The notes: generated by a model not told the origin, from the letters alone. A DNA stretch of 64,000 bases from Methylophilus sp. TWE2 (GCF_001183865.1 NZ_CP012020.1:2103839-2167838), one strand, 5' to 3'. Shown: positions 54,772-64,000, counted from the stretch's first letter. Made by a program: numbers and translations.

Positions 54772-54826
54772 CTCACCTGCATTATCTTGTCACTTGATGA
54801 TCAAGCGATCTATGGTTTTCAGCCGA

Positions 54827-57097
54827 CTAAAAAGTGGCAGCTACACTGAACAGTACGCTACGCCCTGGCTGATAAAGTGGCGTGACGGTGCCAAAGCCTT
54901 GATAGGTCGCGCGGTCCGCGTAGGTATCATCAAACAGATTACGCACATCCACGCGCCACTTGGTTTTGACTGCCCACTGAGGTTGATATTCGGCATAGAG
55001 ATTAAACACTTCATACGACGGGAACGATAATGTCCCCGCACTGACTTTATTGTACTTTTGCGCAAACTCTGCATCGCCACCGACGGTCACGTTGACAGAC
55101 GGAAAATGATGACCCACGGTCACATATAAAATCTCGCCAACCGGGGTTGCAAGGTAATTACCGGTATCGCTGTCGGTAGGCGTACCGTCAATGGTGACAT
55201 CGATGTCTGCCAGTCTTGCACGGGCAAAACTCTGTTCCCACTGGTAGGCCAGACCCAGTTCATATCCACGTGTGCGTACATCTCTGGCCAATACGCCACT
55301 GTTGGCAGCAAACCGGGCCGCACGGGCGTTGTCTATCTGCGTTTCAAACACCTTGGCATCGGCCGTAAAGCCATAAAAACGGCTTTGCAAACCGAAGAAA
55401 TAGTTATCTGCTTTGGTGGCTTTTGGACCACGCCCGTAGTTCCATGCCGTGTTCATGATAAAGTTTTCTGCCATCTGGCTACCGCTAAACACCTCGGAAT
55501 ACCCTGCTTTCACCGTAAGCAACTCAGGTACCACAGCCAACTCACCCGAAATGTTGGAACTGAGTCCGGAGTGTGACCAACTGCTGCCTTGAGTACCCGT
55601 GAGTTCATGGTGGTCGTTGCGAACACCTGCGGAAAGGTGCAAAGGTTGCCAGGGATTGATTCTCGCCTGGACATAAACACCCCGGTTGTTTGCTTTCTCT
55701 TCAGCCTGGAAAGTGCGATCCTTGTAATCTGCTTTGTCACGATAGAAATCGATACCAGCCGTAATGCTACCTATATCGATTGGAAAACGGTTTTCAAACT
55801 TACCGTTAAAGCTGCTGGTTTCTCCTGTGCCAGGATAAATCACAGTCCCTCCGGCAGTAAAAATAGGCACAGTGATTTCAGTCTTGCTATAGGCCAATAT
55901 GGCCGTCGGATTCCACCAGTGGTCAGGGTTCACTTGCGTATACCGCAGAACAGTATTGTCGCGGGTCATCTCATAGTCACGCACACGTGGCTCCCATGCC
56001 GGGCGGCCTGAAATAAACCCGATATTGCCACGGAAAGGACGTGCAGCATCGTCCCGCACCCGCTCATGACTTAATTGTAATCTGTGGCCATCCTCTGCTT
56101 CGGCGCCCAATTTAAAGAAACCGCTGACCAGGTCGGTGCCTGTGCCATCGACTTTGTCGCCATTGCCCGCTTCAAACCTGTTGCCGTTGGCGACGGTTAA
56201 ATAGGCTAATCCATCCAGTTGTTCAGAAGCAGCATATCCAGCCAGGGTCTGGCTGAAAACATCGCCATTGGTATTAAAGCTGGAGCGGATATAAGCGCCT
56301 TTGCCGGGCGAAGTGAGAAAGTCACGCGCGTTTTTGGTTTCGTAGGCAATCGAACCAGCAATGGCACCAGCGCCTGCATCCGCGGGTGCCACGCCCGCAT
56401 TGACGCTCACTGCCTTCATAAATAATGGATCGATCAATGTGGTCCCGTTATGGTGAAAGACTTTATTGTTTTGACGACTGCCGTCGATGGTGACTGCCAG
56501 ATTGGTTTCCTCAATCCCGTTCACATAGACTTTTTGCGACATGGGCGTAGAACCGCCAACTTTGACCGAGGGCTGCCCGTTAAAGATACCGCGTACGTCA
56601 CTCGGGTTGTTACGCGCAAGGGCCGCTTCGTCAATTAGTATGGTGACAGGCTCCTTAACAGGCACAGATTGATCAACCTTGGCAGATACCGCCACTTCAG
56701 GCAGTGTTTCTGCCTGTTGAGAGAGTGGCTGGAGAGTTGGTTCTTTGCTTGCCACTACCACCGTAAAATGGGTGTCACCGGTTTGCTTCAAGGCCAGGCC
56801 ACTGTTAAGCAACAAGGTGTGCAAGGCCTGCTCTGCGCTGTAGCGGCCTTTGAGGGCTGCGGTTTTTTTATCGCCAATCAACGCGGCATTTGCGCTGAGG
56901 CTAATGCCGGTTTGTGCCGCGACCTGCGTTAAGGCAGTTGATAGCGGCCCGGCGGCAATATCAAACATTTGCGTGGTTTCTACAGCTTGTGCCCAAGCGG
57001 CGGACACAAATGGATTCAGCAGCGTGACAGGCAACAGCATTGCAGTGCGGACTGCCAGCGTGAGCAGATGGGGGCGAAATGAAACAGGATACGGCAT
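54827..57097 (-). CDS. TonB-dependent receptor with STN signalling domain (transducer)
   Basis: A 756-residue outer-membrane receptor from ATG 57097 (MPYPVSF), which has GGAG 9 nt upstream. After the signal peptide a secretin/TonB short N-terminal domain (about residues 45-100: FDIAAGPLSTALTQVAAQTG, LALKQTGDTHFTV) allows signalling to FecR. The plug includes VNGIEETNLAVTIDGSRQ, FHHNGTTLIDP and ADAGAGAIAGSIAYET, resembling haem and ferric-compound receptors. It ends SVLFSVAATF, a terminal strand with aromatic end. It is the third gene of a fecI-fecR-receptor cassette, with a 90-bp gap after fecR. Ligand unknown, probably haem or a ferric siderophore. Confidence 0.88.
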   Translation of the reverse strand: MPYPVSFRPHLLTLAVRTAMLLPVTLLNPFVSAAWAQAVETTQMFDIAAGPLSTALTQVAAQTGISLSANAALIGDKKTAALKGRYSAEQALHTLLLNSGLALKQTGDTHFTVVVASKEPTLQPLSQQAETLPEVAVSAKVDQSVPVKEPVTILIDEAALARNNPSDVRGIFNGQPSVKVGGSTPMSQKVYVNGIEETNLAVTIDGSRQNNKVFHHNGTTLIDPLFMKAVSVNAGVAPADAGAGAIAGSIAYETKNARDFLTSPGKGAYIRSSFNTNGDVFSQTLAGYAASEQLDGLAYLTVANGNRFEAGNGDKVDGTGTDLVSGFFKLGAEAEDGHRLQLSHERVRDDAARPFRGNIGFISGRPAWEPRVRDYEMTRDNTVLRYTQVNPDHWWNPTAILAYSKTEITVPIFTAGGTVIYPGTGETSSFNGKFENRFPIDIGSITAGIDFYRDKADYKDRTFQAEEKANNRGVYVQARINPWQPLHLSAGVRNDHHELTGTQGSSWSHSGLSSNISGELAVVPELLTVKAGYSEVFSGSQMAENFIMNTAWNYGRGPKATKADNYFFGLQSRFYGFTADAKVFETQIDNARAARFAANSGVLARDVRTRGYELGLAYQWEQSFARARLADIDVTIDGTPTDSDTGNYLATPVGEILYVTVGHHFPSVNVTVGGDAEFAQKYNKVSAGTLSFPSYEVFNLYAEYQPQWAVKTKWRVDVRNLFDDTYADRATYQGFGTVTPLYQPGRSVLFSVAATF

Positions 57098-57185
57098 GAG
57101 ATCGGGCTCCAAAGTTGAGTATTAAAAGCGTTTCAACTGGTATGCCGGATGAACGTCAAAAAAGGGAACTCTGCTAGGAAATTGT

Positions 57186-58202
57186 TTATCGCGCGGCGAT
57201 CGCCAGACCACCAGCCGCATCCTGATGGATGCGTACTGGCAATACGTTTTCGACGGCAGCCAGGATCAAGGGGATGTCTAGCTGGGGATGATTGAGAGGA
57301 TACACCCCGACCAGGCGCAAATTTGCCACCGCGGGCTGCACGCGGATAGGGACACTGGTATACCGATTCAACTCGGCAATAAAATGGGCTAACGGCAGAT
57401 TGTCTGCGACGAGTTGCCCGCGTGACCAGGCTTCACGCGCGAGGTCAGCACGGCCATCGGCAATGACACCACTCTGCGTAAAGCTCGCCTGCTGCCCTGC
57501 CAGGATATCCACACTCGCAGCATCATGCGGGCTAATACGAACCGCCCCTTCAAACACAGCCACATGCCCGCCTTGCGGATCGCCGCGTACCGTAAAGCGT
57601 GTGCCGAGTGCGGTCAAACGGGCATGCAGCGTCTCGACGACCAATGGCCTGGACGGTTGCTGCAGATCATGCGCCGTGGTGACCAGGATTTCGCCCTGAT
57701 GCAACACAATGCGTCGCAGATGCTGGTCATAATACACATCGACGGCGGTGGCGGTATTCAATGCCAGCAACGTTCCTTCTGGCAGGCGCCACTGCTTGCG
57801 CTCACCGACCTGCGTGCGGTAACCGGCATGGGCAATCGCATAGGTATTTAGCCAGCCACGCCACGGCAAGGCCTGGCGCAAGAGCAGGCCACTGGCAAGG
57901 ACAGTGACACCCAGACCCAATCGGCGCAAGGTACGGCGACGTTCAATGGAGTGCACCTGTTTCAAGGTCGCTCTCGCAGTGGCTGCGGGCACCGCATTTG
58001 CAAGCTGTTTAAAAGGCTGGCTGATAGCTTCAACGCGTTGCCAGACTCGCGCATGTGCCGGATCTGCCGCCAGCCAGGCTTGCCAACCAGCGTAATCCTC
58101 TGGCTGCGCAGCCTGATCCTGCAAACGCGCAAACCATTCTGCGGCCTGACTTAACACCCGCTGCTCTTCCATAGGGTCAGCGCGCATCTCATTTACCCTC
58201 AT
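57186..58202 (-). CDS. fecR: FecR-family sigma regulator
   Basis: A 338-residue single-pass inner-membrane protein. The cytoplasmic N-terminus (DUF4880-like: AAEWFARLQDQAAQPEDY, then FxAWLAADPAHARVWQ-type) binds FecI. A membrane helix lies near residues 97-115 (LGLGVTVLASGLLLRQAL). The periplasmic FecR domain includes VGERKQWRLPEGTLLALNTAT. It senses the STN domain of the receptor and controls the sigma factor. It overlaps fecI by 14 bp. Confidence 0.9.
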   Translation of the reverse strand: MRVNEMRADPMEEQRVLSQAAEWFARLQDQAAQPEDYAGWQAWLAADPAHARVWQRVEAISQPFKQLANAVPAATARATLKQVHSIERRRTLRRLGLGVTVLASGLLLRQALPWRGWLNTYAIAHAGYRTQVGERKQWRLPEGTLLALNTATAVDVYYDQHLRRIVLHQGEILVTTAHDLQQPSRPLVVETLHARLTALGTRFTVRGDPQGGHVAVFEGAVRISPHDAASVDILAGQQASFTQSGVIADGRADLAREAWSRGQLVADNLPLAHFIAELNRYTSVPIRVQPAVANLRLVGVYPLNHPQLDIPLILAAVENVLPVRIHQDAAGGLAIAAR

Positions 58203-58704
58203 TGATCATGAGGCAAGCCAGCATGGCCTGTGCCATGTATTTTTTTACCATGCGCTCGCCGACGCCCAACCGCTCACCAATCTCGCGATAGCCGAGACCA
58301 TCCAACTGAGACAACAGAAAAGCTTCGCGTACTTTGGGCTTGAGGCGATCCAGCAATTGATCAATGCGGATCAGTACCTCCAGGATTAAAGAACGCTCTT
58401 CGGGAGAGGCAACGAAAGACTGGGACATCACAGCCAGTGTCTCCTGCCACGCACGCTCAACTTCTTGGCGGCGCCAGTGATCTATCAGCAAGTGTTTGGC
58501 AATCTGCGTGAGGTAGGCCCTGGGTTGCTCTAGGGTATGCACATTGCGCTTGCCATGCATCATGCGCAAGAAAGTATCCTGTGCCAGATCAGCGGCCTGC
58601 TCACTGCAGCCAAGCTTGCCTCGCAGCCAGGTCTTTAACCACCGATGATGATCCATATAAATACTTTCAACGGTCTGCTGCCCTAAAAACTCTTTCGCCA
58701 ACAT
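58189..58704 (-). CDS. fecI: FecI-type ECF sigma factor
   Basis: A 171-residue extracytoplasmic-function sigma factor. Region 2 includes DLAQDTFLRMM and LEQPRAYLTQIAKHLLIDHWRR; region 4 includes LKPKVREAFLLSQLDGLGYR and EIGERLGVGERMVKKYMAQA. It directs RNA polymerase to the receptor gene when FecR signals. ATG 58704 (MLAKEF) is chosen because the longer frame to 58728 starts inside a Fur box (58717-58737). Iron repression through Fur is inferred. Confidence 0.92.
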   Translation of the reverse strand: MLAKEFLGQQTVESIYMDHHRWLKTWLRGKLGCSEQAADLAQDTFLRMMHGKRNVHTLEQPRAYLTQIAKHLLIDHWRRQEVERAWQETLAVMSQSFVASPEERSLILEVLIRIDQLLDRLKPKVREAFLLSQLDGLGYREIGERLGVGERMVKKYMAQAMLACLMINEGK

Positions 58705-58716
58705 GCTGATCACTGT

Positions 58717-58737
58717 AAATGATAACAATTCTCATTT
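58717..58737. promoter_or_regulatory. Fur box upstream of fecI
   Basis: AAATGATAACAATTCTCATTT matches the interrupted palindromic Fur site well and lies 12 bp before the fecI start. An extended -10-like TGTTAAAAT overlaps its outer edge on the minus strand. Confidence 0.7.
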
Positions 58738-58797
58738 TAACACGGGTGAGCAACTTTTTAATATGCTGCCTTCATATGTGTGCGAAAGGGACTGGCA

Positions 58798-58866
58798 ATG
58801 ACGCATGCATCACCGCTGATGCTGAATGTATGGTGCGCCTGGCCTATTTTCCTTAAGAATAAATAG
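58798..58866 (+). CDS. Possible 22-aa peptide ORF opposite fecI
   Basis: ATG 58798 to TAG 58866 encodes MTHASPLMLNVWCAWPIFLK and NK. A GAAAGGGA ribosome-site-like sequence lies 8 nt upstream, and the frame is near the Fur box shared with fecI. It could be a leader or small membrane peptide, or chance. Confidence 0.22.
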   Translation: MTHASPLMLNVWCAWPIFLKNK

Positions 58867-58949
58867 CACGCAATTTCCCCTTTATTATCGCGACACAAGG
58901 TGGCCAGACTGTGCGAAACTATGCGCTATAAATAATAGTTCATGCCGCA

Positions 58950-60215
58950 ATGATTTCTACCCGCCTTTTCAGCATACACTTTGCCACCGCGCTCGCCTTA
59001 GCAGGCACTACGAGTGCTGTATACGCCACCAATGGCATCAACCTGATCGGCTTCGGTGCTGAATCAACGCTGATGGGAGGTGCCGACGTGGCCGTGGCGC
59101 GCGATACCAGCGCGCTGAATACCAATCCGGCCGGCCTGACACAGATCAAGGCGCCGCTACTGGATATGTTTGGCTCCATGCTGCGTACCACAGACCTGGT
59201 ACACAAAGACCCGCGCAACGAGGAGCATGCCTCTAACCGTTACACCTTTCTGGGCGGTGGTGGATATGCGCGACCACTGGAGAATACCGATTGTACAGCG
59301 GGCATAGGCTTGTTCGCCCAAGGTGGCGCAGGCGGCGTATTCGAGAAGTTGCGTACGCCGTTTGGCAATCGCGATGATCTTTCCTCGCTATTTGGCATCG
59401 CCAAAATTATTCCTGGCATTGGCTGCCAGGTGACCGAAAAGCTTTCACTAGGTGCCAGCTTGAACCTGGTCTATGGCAGCATAGAGCAGGACTTTTTTTC
59501 CAACACATCAGTAGGCACGGCCTTTGCTGGTTACAAATTAGAAGACGCCTCTGCGATACGTACAGGTTTCAAGCTGGGCATGCAATATCGGGTGACGCCG
59601 ACGCTGACGCTAGCCGCTGCCTATACCGAAAAAACCGAGCTCCCCATGACGGGTGGCACACTGACGGCTGACTTCACAGGTGCAGGATTGGGCAAAGTGA
59701 AGTATTCCGACGCTTCAGTGAAAGGGTTTGCTTTACCGCGCGAAGTAGCAGTAGGTTTGGCATTCAAGCCGACAGATGACTGGCTGCTGTCATTCAAGCT
59801 CAACTGGCTCAATTGGGATGATGCCATTAATGACGTCAAACTGCGTGCCACAAAACCCAATAATGCTGCCGCCCCTGCCGTGTATGGTTCAACCAACCCT
59901 GCTGACTGGAAAGACCAGTGGGTCGTTGCAACAGGGGTTGCTTACACATGGAGCGACAGGACGACGCTTTATGCAGGCCATAACTATGGCAAAAACCCAA
60001 TTCCACGGCAGAACTCCAGCCCGTTACTGGCGGGCATCCTCGAGCATCACCTGACTTTTGGTGCGGCACGCAAGATTGACCAGCACTGGCTGATGACTGG
60101 CGGCGTGGAATGGATGCTGCCGGTACGTGAAAAATATAACAGCGCCTTGCTTGGTGACTCAGAAATCCGCAATGAAGCCCTTTTCCTGCACTTTATGTTG
60201 AGCCGTCGCTGGTAG
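58950..60215 (+). CDS. FadL/OmpP1-family outer-membrane transporter
   Basis: A 421-residue barrel protein with a signal peptide (MISTRLFSIHFATALALAG to about residue 26). NGINLIGFGAESTLMGGADV followed by NTNPAGLTQI is the FadL N-terminal hatch signature with its NPA motif. The final residues LFLHFMLSRRW fit a C-terminal beta strand. FadL-family channels take up hydrophobic compounds such as fatty acids or aromatics. It lies between iron-uptake genes but there is no direct evidence that it shares their control. Confidence 0.88.
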   Translation: MISTRLFSIHFATALALAGTTSAVYATNGINLIGFGAESTLMGGADVAVARDTSALNTNPAGLTQIKAPLLDMFGSMLRTTDLVHKDPRNEEHASNRYTFLGGGGYARPLENTDCTAGIGLFAQGGAGGVFEKLRTPFGNRDDLSSLFGIAKIIPGIGCQVTEKLSLGASLNLVYGSIEQDFFSNTSVGTAFAGYKLEDASAIRTGFKLGMQYRVTPTLTLAAAYTEKTELPMTGGTLTADFTGAGLGKVKYSDASVKGFALPREVAVGLAFKPTDDWLLSFKLNWLNWDDAINDVKLRATKPNNAAAPAVYGSTNPADWKDQWVVATGVAYTWSDRTTLYAGHNYGKNPIPRQNSSPLLAGILEHHLTFGAARKIDQHWLMTGGVEWMLPVREKYNSALLGDSEIRNEALFLHFMLSRRW

Positions 60216-60222
60216 TCTTACG

Positions 60223-61476
60223 CTAACATTTTGATACAAGCCCTGCCTTACGCACGGACGGCTTCATCACTTTTTTGCCTGCGCGCTTTCTGCTCCATAT
60301 CAACACGCTAGTCACGGAAATGGCGACAAGTGCCAGACCCGTTAAACAAACAAATATCCGGTAAGGCAAGCCAAACACCTGCCCCATATGCAACGCGCCT
60401 AACCAGTTGCTAAAGGTATTACCTGCTTCTCCCTGAGTCGGCAACCACCATCCTTTGAGAGCACCGGTCTGGGCATCAATCAGAATAGCCGTATTGCCCC
60501 TGTCTTCGCGCAAATCGGCAGAACTGTGCACCGAGTACATGTATACGCCGCGCACGCGGTCTAAGCGCAACCTGTCTTCAAAATCAATCTTTAAGCCACG
60601 TGCTTGTGCAAAGCCTTGCATGGCCTGCCGCGCCATATGATGCGCCTGTGGCCAGGGCATGGGCAAGCGGTCCAGTGGCTGTTCCAGCTTGGGCACACTG
60701 CGCCACGACAGGTCAAATGGCATGACCTTGGACATGATGGGCAAGTAAACCTGGTCACGCAAATTAAACATGACGCTGGACCATGCAAAAATGAGCAACA
60801 CCGTGCACAGCCACAGGCCCAATGCACGGTGCAGGTCAAAATTGATACGCGTGGCACTGGCCTGCCATTTGACCAGCCAGGCCGGTCGCCAACGTTGCCA
60901 GAAGCGGGTTTTAGCGTTTGCCTGCCGTCGGGGTAGTGTTAAGGCGAAGGCCACAAAGGTATCCAGTGTCCATAACACGGCGACGATACCCATGATCAGG
61001 TGCCCGCTTTTACCCGGCAAGGCAAGCGAATAATGCAATCGATAGAGAAAGGTGATCAGGGTTTCCCGCTGAAACGGGCTTTCGCCATATTTACGCGCGC
61101 CCAACCTGGCTCCGGTTTGCGGGTCAATAAATAGCTGGTCAGCGACCGTTTCGGTTGCAAGCGGGTCAGCGGGACTGAGTCGGAACGCCAGTACCCGTTC
61201 AGTCAGGCCAGAAGCCACTTCTGCATCTGGCAATTTAAACAGCACCTCATCTACCAGTGTCCCCGCAGGCGCTTGCTGCTGCGCCAGGGCTTGCAAGCGG
61301 TAAGCATCAAGCACCGGCTTATCGGGTTGCCAGGCTGGCCGGAACAGTTGCGGGTTTAACCAGGCATCCAGCTCATCCTCAAACGCGATGATCGCGCCGG
61401 TGAAGCCGGAAATGATCAAAAAAGCGGCCATCGCCAGGCCCACCCAGCGATGCCAGAGTACAAGTGTGTGTCGCAT
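60223..61476 (-). CDS. PepSY-associated membrane protein (PiuB-like, putative ferric reductase)
   Basis: A 417-residue inner-membrane protein with four predicted helices. The first is near 11-30 (WVGLAMAAFLIISGFTGAII). HLIMGIVAVLWTLDTFVAFAL, LHRALGLWLCTVLLIFAWS and a last helix near 380-400 follow. PepSY domains occupy the periplasmic loops (ALQAQQ-type and IDPQTGARLG; ILIDAQTGALKGWW). Histidines in the helices (HRWVG, HYSLA, HRALG, HMGQVFG) could hold haem, as in siderophore-iron reductases. It starts 12 bp after the STN receptor stop, so the two form an operon. Confidence 0.85.
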   Translation of the reverse strand: MRHTLVLWHRWVGLAMAAFLIISGFTGAIIAFEDELDAWLNPQLFRPAWQPDKPVLDAYRLQALAQQQAPAGTLVDEVLFKLPDAEVASGLTERVLAFRLSPADPLATETVADQLFIDPQTGARLGARKYGESPFQRETLITFLYRLHYSLALPGKSGHLIMGIVAVLWTLDTFVAFALTLPRRQANAKTRFWQRWRPAWLVKWQASATRINFDLHRALGLWLCTVLLIFAWSSVMFNLRDQVYLPIMSKVMPFDLSWRSVPKLEQPLDRLPMPWPQAHHMARQAMQGFAQARGLKIDFEDRLRLDRVRGVYMYSVHSSADLREDRGNTAILIDAQTGALKGWWLPTQGEAGNTFSNWLGALHMGQVFGLPYRIFVCLTGLALVAISVTSVLIWSRKRAGKKVMKPSVRKAGLVSKC

Positions 61477-61488
61477 TAACCGTGCTTT

Positions 61489-63894
61489 TTACCAATGATA
61501 GTTAAGTTGTGCCATGACGTTGCGGCGGAAGCCCCAGCGGCAGCCGTCACCGTAGTACCCGCAGTTGGAAACATATTCCTTATCGAACAGATTGCTGGCA
61601 TTGAGGGCAAATTGCCAGCCTTTCCAACCTTCGCCCAGCTGGGTCAGGTCGTAACGAACGGCCACATCCACCAGCGTATAGGATGGTAAGCGGATGGTAT
61701 TGGCATCATCACCGTAGCGGCTGCCGATGTACCGCACACCGCCGCCCAGCGTCATGCCCTGTAACAACGCGGTTGGGAAGCGGTAATCGACCCACAGCGA
61801 GGCGGTATGATTAGGTACATGATTAGGGTCTTTGCCTTCGAACGCGATGCCTTGTGCATTGCGGTTATTGCTTTTGGTGATCTCAGGCAGAAGGTAGGTA
61901 TAACTGCCAATGATGGACCAGGCATCCCATTGGGTTTTGGCCTCCAGTTCAATCCCGCGTGAACGCACTTCACCTTGCTGCAACTGGAAGTTAGGATTCT
62001 GCGTATCTTGTGTCGTCACGTTTTGCCTGCGCAAATCGAACAAGGCCACGGTATATAAACTCTGGCTTTCTTTAGGCTGGAAACGCAAGCCCAACTCATA
62101 CTGTTTGCCGGTTTCCGGTTTGAAAGCAGACCCTGCGAACGTGGTGCCTATGACAGGCAGGAAAGATTCGGTATAGCTCGCATAAGGGGAAAGGCCATTA
62201 TCGGCCAGGTAGACCAGGCCCGCACGCCAGGTTTCAGCCTGGTCTTTTTGTGAAGAAGAAGCCGATGGTGTACGCAAATTATCGGTTTCCATACGCGTCC
62301 AGTCTTTACGGCCACCCAAGGTCGCTACCCATTTACCGTCAACCTTGATCTGGTCCTGCAAATAAGCCCCTGTCTGGCGTTGGCGTTGTTCAATATTGGC
62401 ACTTTCAGCCAGGTTAACGGCTGTTTGCCCATAGACAGGTGCATAGATATCCAATGTACCTGCCAGTGCAAAGGTACGGCGCTGATCGTTGTTCAGGCGC
62501 TGGCTATCAATCCCGGCAACGACAGTATGCTCAAAGTCACCGTGTGACCATTTCGCTTGCAAATGACTATCTACCACCAGGTTATCGACATCTTCCTCAT
62601 TGCCACCCGTCTCACGCGTGATGGTGCGCTGGTCAGCCTGCAACGCCCGCAAATAGGTAGAAATCGCATCGGTGGTCATACGCTGGTAGCGCAGGTTCTG
62701 GCGGAAGGTAAAAGTCTGGTTGAAGACATGCTCAAACTGGTAGCCTAATGAATAACGTTCCTGCTCGTATTTATCCAGACCGGGTTCACCAAGGAAGCGG
62801 CTAGTCGACACTTTGCCAAAACGGCCGTCCACTAATGTCCCTATACGCGGCCAGGCCTGGTAGCCCTGGCCGCGGTCATTTTTCTGGTAATCAGAGAGCA
62901 ATGTGAGCGTCGTAAAATCGCTAGGGCGCCAAGTCAATGACGGCGCAATATAAATGCGGTCGTCTTTCACATGATCAATCTGGGTATCACTGTCCTGCAC
63001 CAGGCCAGCAACACGATAAGACCAGATGCCATCCTCGGTGAGGTAGTCACTGAAGTCGCCGTTCACTTGCTTGCGGTCGTATTGCCCGAGAACAACACCC
63101 ACTTCATGTAAAGGCTTATCCGTTGGCCGTTTGCTCACCAGATTCACGATCCCCCCAGGCGCGCCCTGCCCATATAAAATCGACGAGGGTCCCCGCAGCA
63201 CTTCTACACGTTCCAGGCCAAACGGTTCCATCACTGTACCGCCCTGGTTACTGAATGCATAATTGCGCAGGCCATCGCGATACTGGTCACGGCCGATGCT
63301 GAAACCGCGCACGCCTATGGTATCTGCGCGTGGATCAGGCCCATTGGACTCCGCAACAATACCAGCGCTGTAACGCAAGGCTTCCCCCACAGACTGCACC
63401 GCCTGCATGGTCATCTGGTCACGCGTGATGACGGAGATCGACTGCGGAGATTCCAGAATATCGCTGTCGGTTTTGGTCGCAGTGATATTGCGCTTGGCGA
63501 CATAGCCTTTCATCCTGGCATTCGCCCGCTCTCTCTCGGCTGCGCCGGCCACACTCACTTCCGGCATCAATTGGGGTTCTGCATGGCTTTTTTCAGGAGG
63601 TGGCGCTTTAACCAGTGTAAAGCCACCACCTGGCGTGGCTTTAAGTTCCAGGCCGCTGCCGTTCAATAATTTATCCAGCGCTTGGCGTACGCTGTAATCA
63701 CCCTTGAGTGCAGGTGACTTCTTGTTTTCAGTCAGTCCGGTAGAGAAAATAATGCGTTCCCCGGTTTGATGCGCCAAGGCATTGAGCGCTTTATCCAGTG
63801 GTTGCGATGGTATGTCGAGCTCAACCGCATGGACGGAAGTGACAAGGCTGGCCATCAACATGGCCAGTAGAGTAGGTTTGCAAATATGTGACAT
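61489..63894 (-). CDS. TonB-dependent siderophore receptor with STN domain
   Basis: An 801-residue ferric-siderophore receptor of the FhuE/FoxA/FpvA group. The signal peptide (MSHICKPTLLAMLMASLVTS) is followed by an STN domain (about 25-95: LDIPSQPLDKALNALAHQTG, LLNGSGLELK). The plug shows ILESPQSISVITRDQM and ERVEVLRGPSSILYGQGAPG then GIVNLVSKRP. The C-terminus is NVMAQLNYHW. The STN domain implies a sigma-factor partner, but no second fecI/fecR pair is next to it within the window. The start at 63894 has a GGAAAAAAG leader. Confidence 0.92.
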   Translation of the reverse strand: MSHICKPTLLAMLMASLVTSVHAVELDIPSQPLDKALNALAHQTGERIIFSTGLTENKKSPALKGDYSVRQALDKLLNGSGLELKATPGGGFTLVKAPPPEKSHAEPQLMPEVSVAGAAERERANARMKGYVAKRNITATKTDSDILESPQSISVITRDQMTMQAVQSVGEALRYSAGIVAESNGPDPRADTIGVRGFSIGRDQYRDGLRNYAFSNQGGTVMEPFGLERVEVLRGPSSILYGQGAPGGIVNLVSKRPTDKPLHEVGVVLGQYDRKQVNGDFSDYLTEDGIWSYRVAGLVQDSDTQIDHVKDDRIYIAPSLTWRPSDFTTLTLLSDYQKNDRGQGYQAWPRIGTLVDGRFGKVSTSRFLGEPGLDKYEQERYSLGYQFEHVFNQTFTFRQNLRYQRMTTDAISTYLRALQADQRTITRETGGNEEDVDNLVVDSHLQAKWSHGDFEHTVVAGIDSQRLNNDQRRTFALAGTLDIYAPVYGQTAVNLAESANIEQRQRQTGAYLQDQIKVDGKWVATLGGRKDWTRMETDNLRTPSASSSQKDQAETWRAGLVYLADNGLSPYASYTESFLPVIGTTFAGSAFKPETGKQYELGLRFQPKESQSLYTVALFDLRRQNVTTQDTQNPNFQLQQGEVRSRGIELEAKTQWDAWSIIGSYTYLLPEITKSNNRNAQGIAFEGKDPNHVPNHTASLWVDYRFPTALLQGMTLGGGVRYIGSRYGDDANTIRLPSYTLVDVAVRYDLTQLGEGWKGWQFALNASNLFDKEYVSNCGYYGDGCRWGFRRNVMAQLNYHW

Positions 63895-63901
63895 CTTTTT
63901 T

Positions 63902-63925
63902 CCAGTGATTATTTACTTACACTGG
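63902..63925. promoter_or_regulatory. Inverted repeat in the siderophore-receptor leader
   Basis: CCAGTG-N12-CACTGG ends 7 bp before the receptor start codon, next to its GGAAAAAAG ribosome site. It could fold in the mRNA or bind a regulator. The promoter lies at or beyond the window edge. Confidence 0.35.
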
Positions 63926-64000
63926 TATGTCGTTTGAGCGTAGAAAGATGTTGATGTCCGATTAAAAAATTTTAGATCATGATGATTAACGGTGCCTGAT

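Larger units (their letters stand above)
54186..54826. other. nrdA regulatory region and receptor 3' flank
   Basis: A 640-bp stretch without genes. From nrdA outwards it holds a 150-nt expression-platform region, the cobalamin riboswitch (54337-54490), the nrdA promoter (54536-54564), AT-rich spacer, and a hairpin (54738-54771) after the receptor gene. Confidence 0.8.

Overview
The window is a chromosomal segment of a Gram-negative betaproteobacterium, most probably a methylotroph of the Methylophilaceae (Methylophilus-like). This placement is an inference. It rests on the edd/eda Entner-Doudoroff pair beside a single NADP-type isocitrate dehydrogenase, the LPS-export genes lptD and lptE, the ubiquinone hydroxylases, a type IV pilus motor pair, and the protein sequences generally. 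No rRNA, tRNA, CRISPR array or transposase was seen.

Layout. 1-8380 (minus strand): a surface-carbohydrate set (WbsX-type enzyme cut by the window edge, GT2 glycosyltransferase, HAD phosphatase), then edd-eda, then a carbamoyltransferase and a protein with two WaaP-like kinase folds. 8729-12411: an LpxL-type acyltransferase, an amidotransferase/RluE pair, icd, and a cold-shock gene. 12757-15739: pilB-pilC. 15804-21408 (minus): a DUF3820, DUF2927, pepP, ubiH, ubiI-like, dsbC run. 21580-24750: a diguanylate cyclase, and psiE-murU-amgK on the minus strand. 24907-31131 (plus): lptD-surA-pdxA-rsmA, then adk. 31198-33441: a FecA-like receptor. 33746-40044 (plus): leuS-lptE-holA-proA-nadD. 40121-46326: an OsmC-YcaO fusion, a PAS/GAF/GGDEF/EAL protein and rlmF. 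46330-49970: an AT-rich accessory stretch with a 771-aa PD-(D/E)XK nuclease-like protein, a 70-aa unknown protein and an orphan Phd-type antitoxin. 49993-54185 (minus): nrdA-nrdB-ferredoxin behind a cobalamin riboswitch. 54827-63894: iron uptake (FecI/FecR with a receptor, a FadL-family porin, a PepSY membrane protein and a second STN-domain receptor).

The most notable non-coding finding is a family of four long imperfect palindromes (100-145 bp), at 2990-3089, 39226-39363, 50443-50563 and 51762-51906. Each begins at the stop codon of the gene before it, lies in the same orientation relative to that gene, and has an apex of two GTAC tetramers around a 5-6 nt loop. The outermost arm, which takes in all or part of the stop codon, differs from copy to copy. 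Two copies fill both gaps of the nrdA-nrdB-ferredoxin operon and one separates edd from eda.

Other points of interest are the B12 riboswitch on a B12-independent ribonucleotide reductase, the solitary nuclease-like gene on foreign-looking DNA, the double-kinase/carbamoyltransferase pair, a probable leaderless glycosyltransferase mRNA, and several operator-like palindromes next to good sigma70 promoters.
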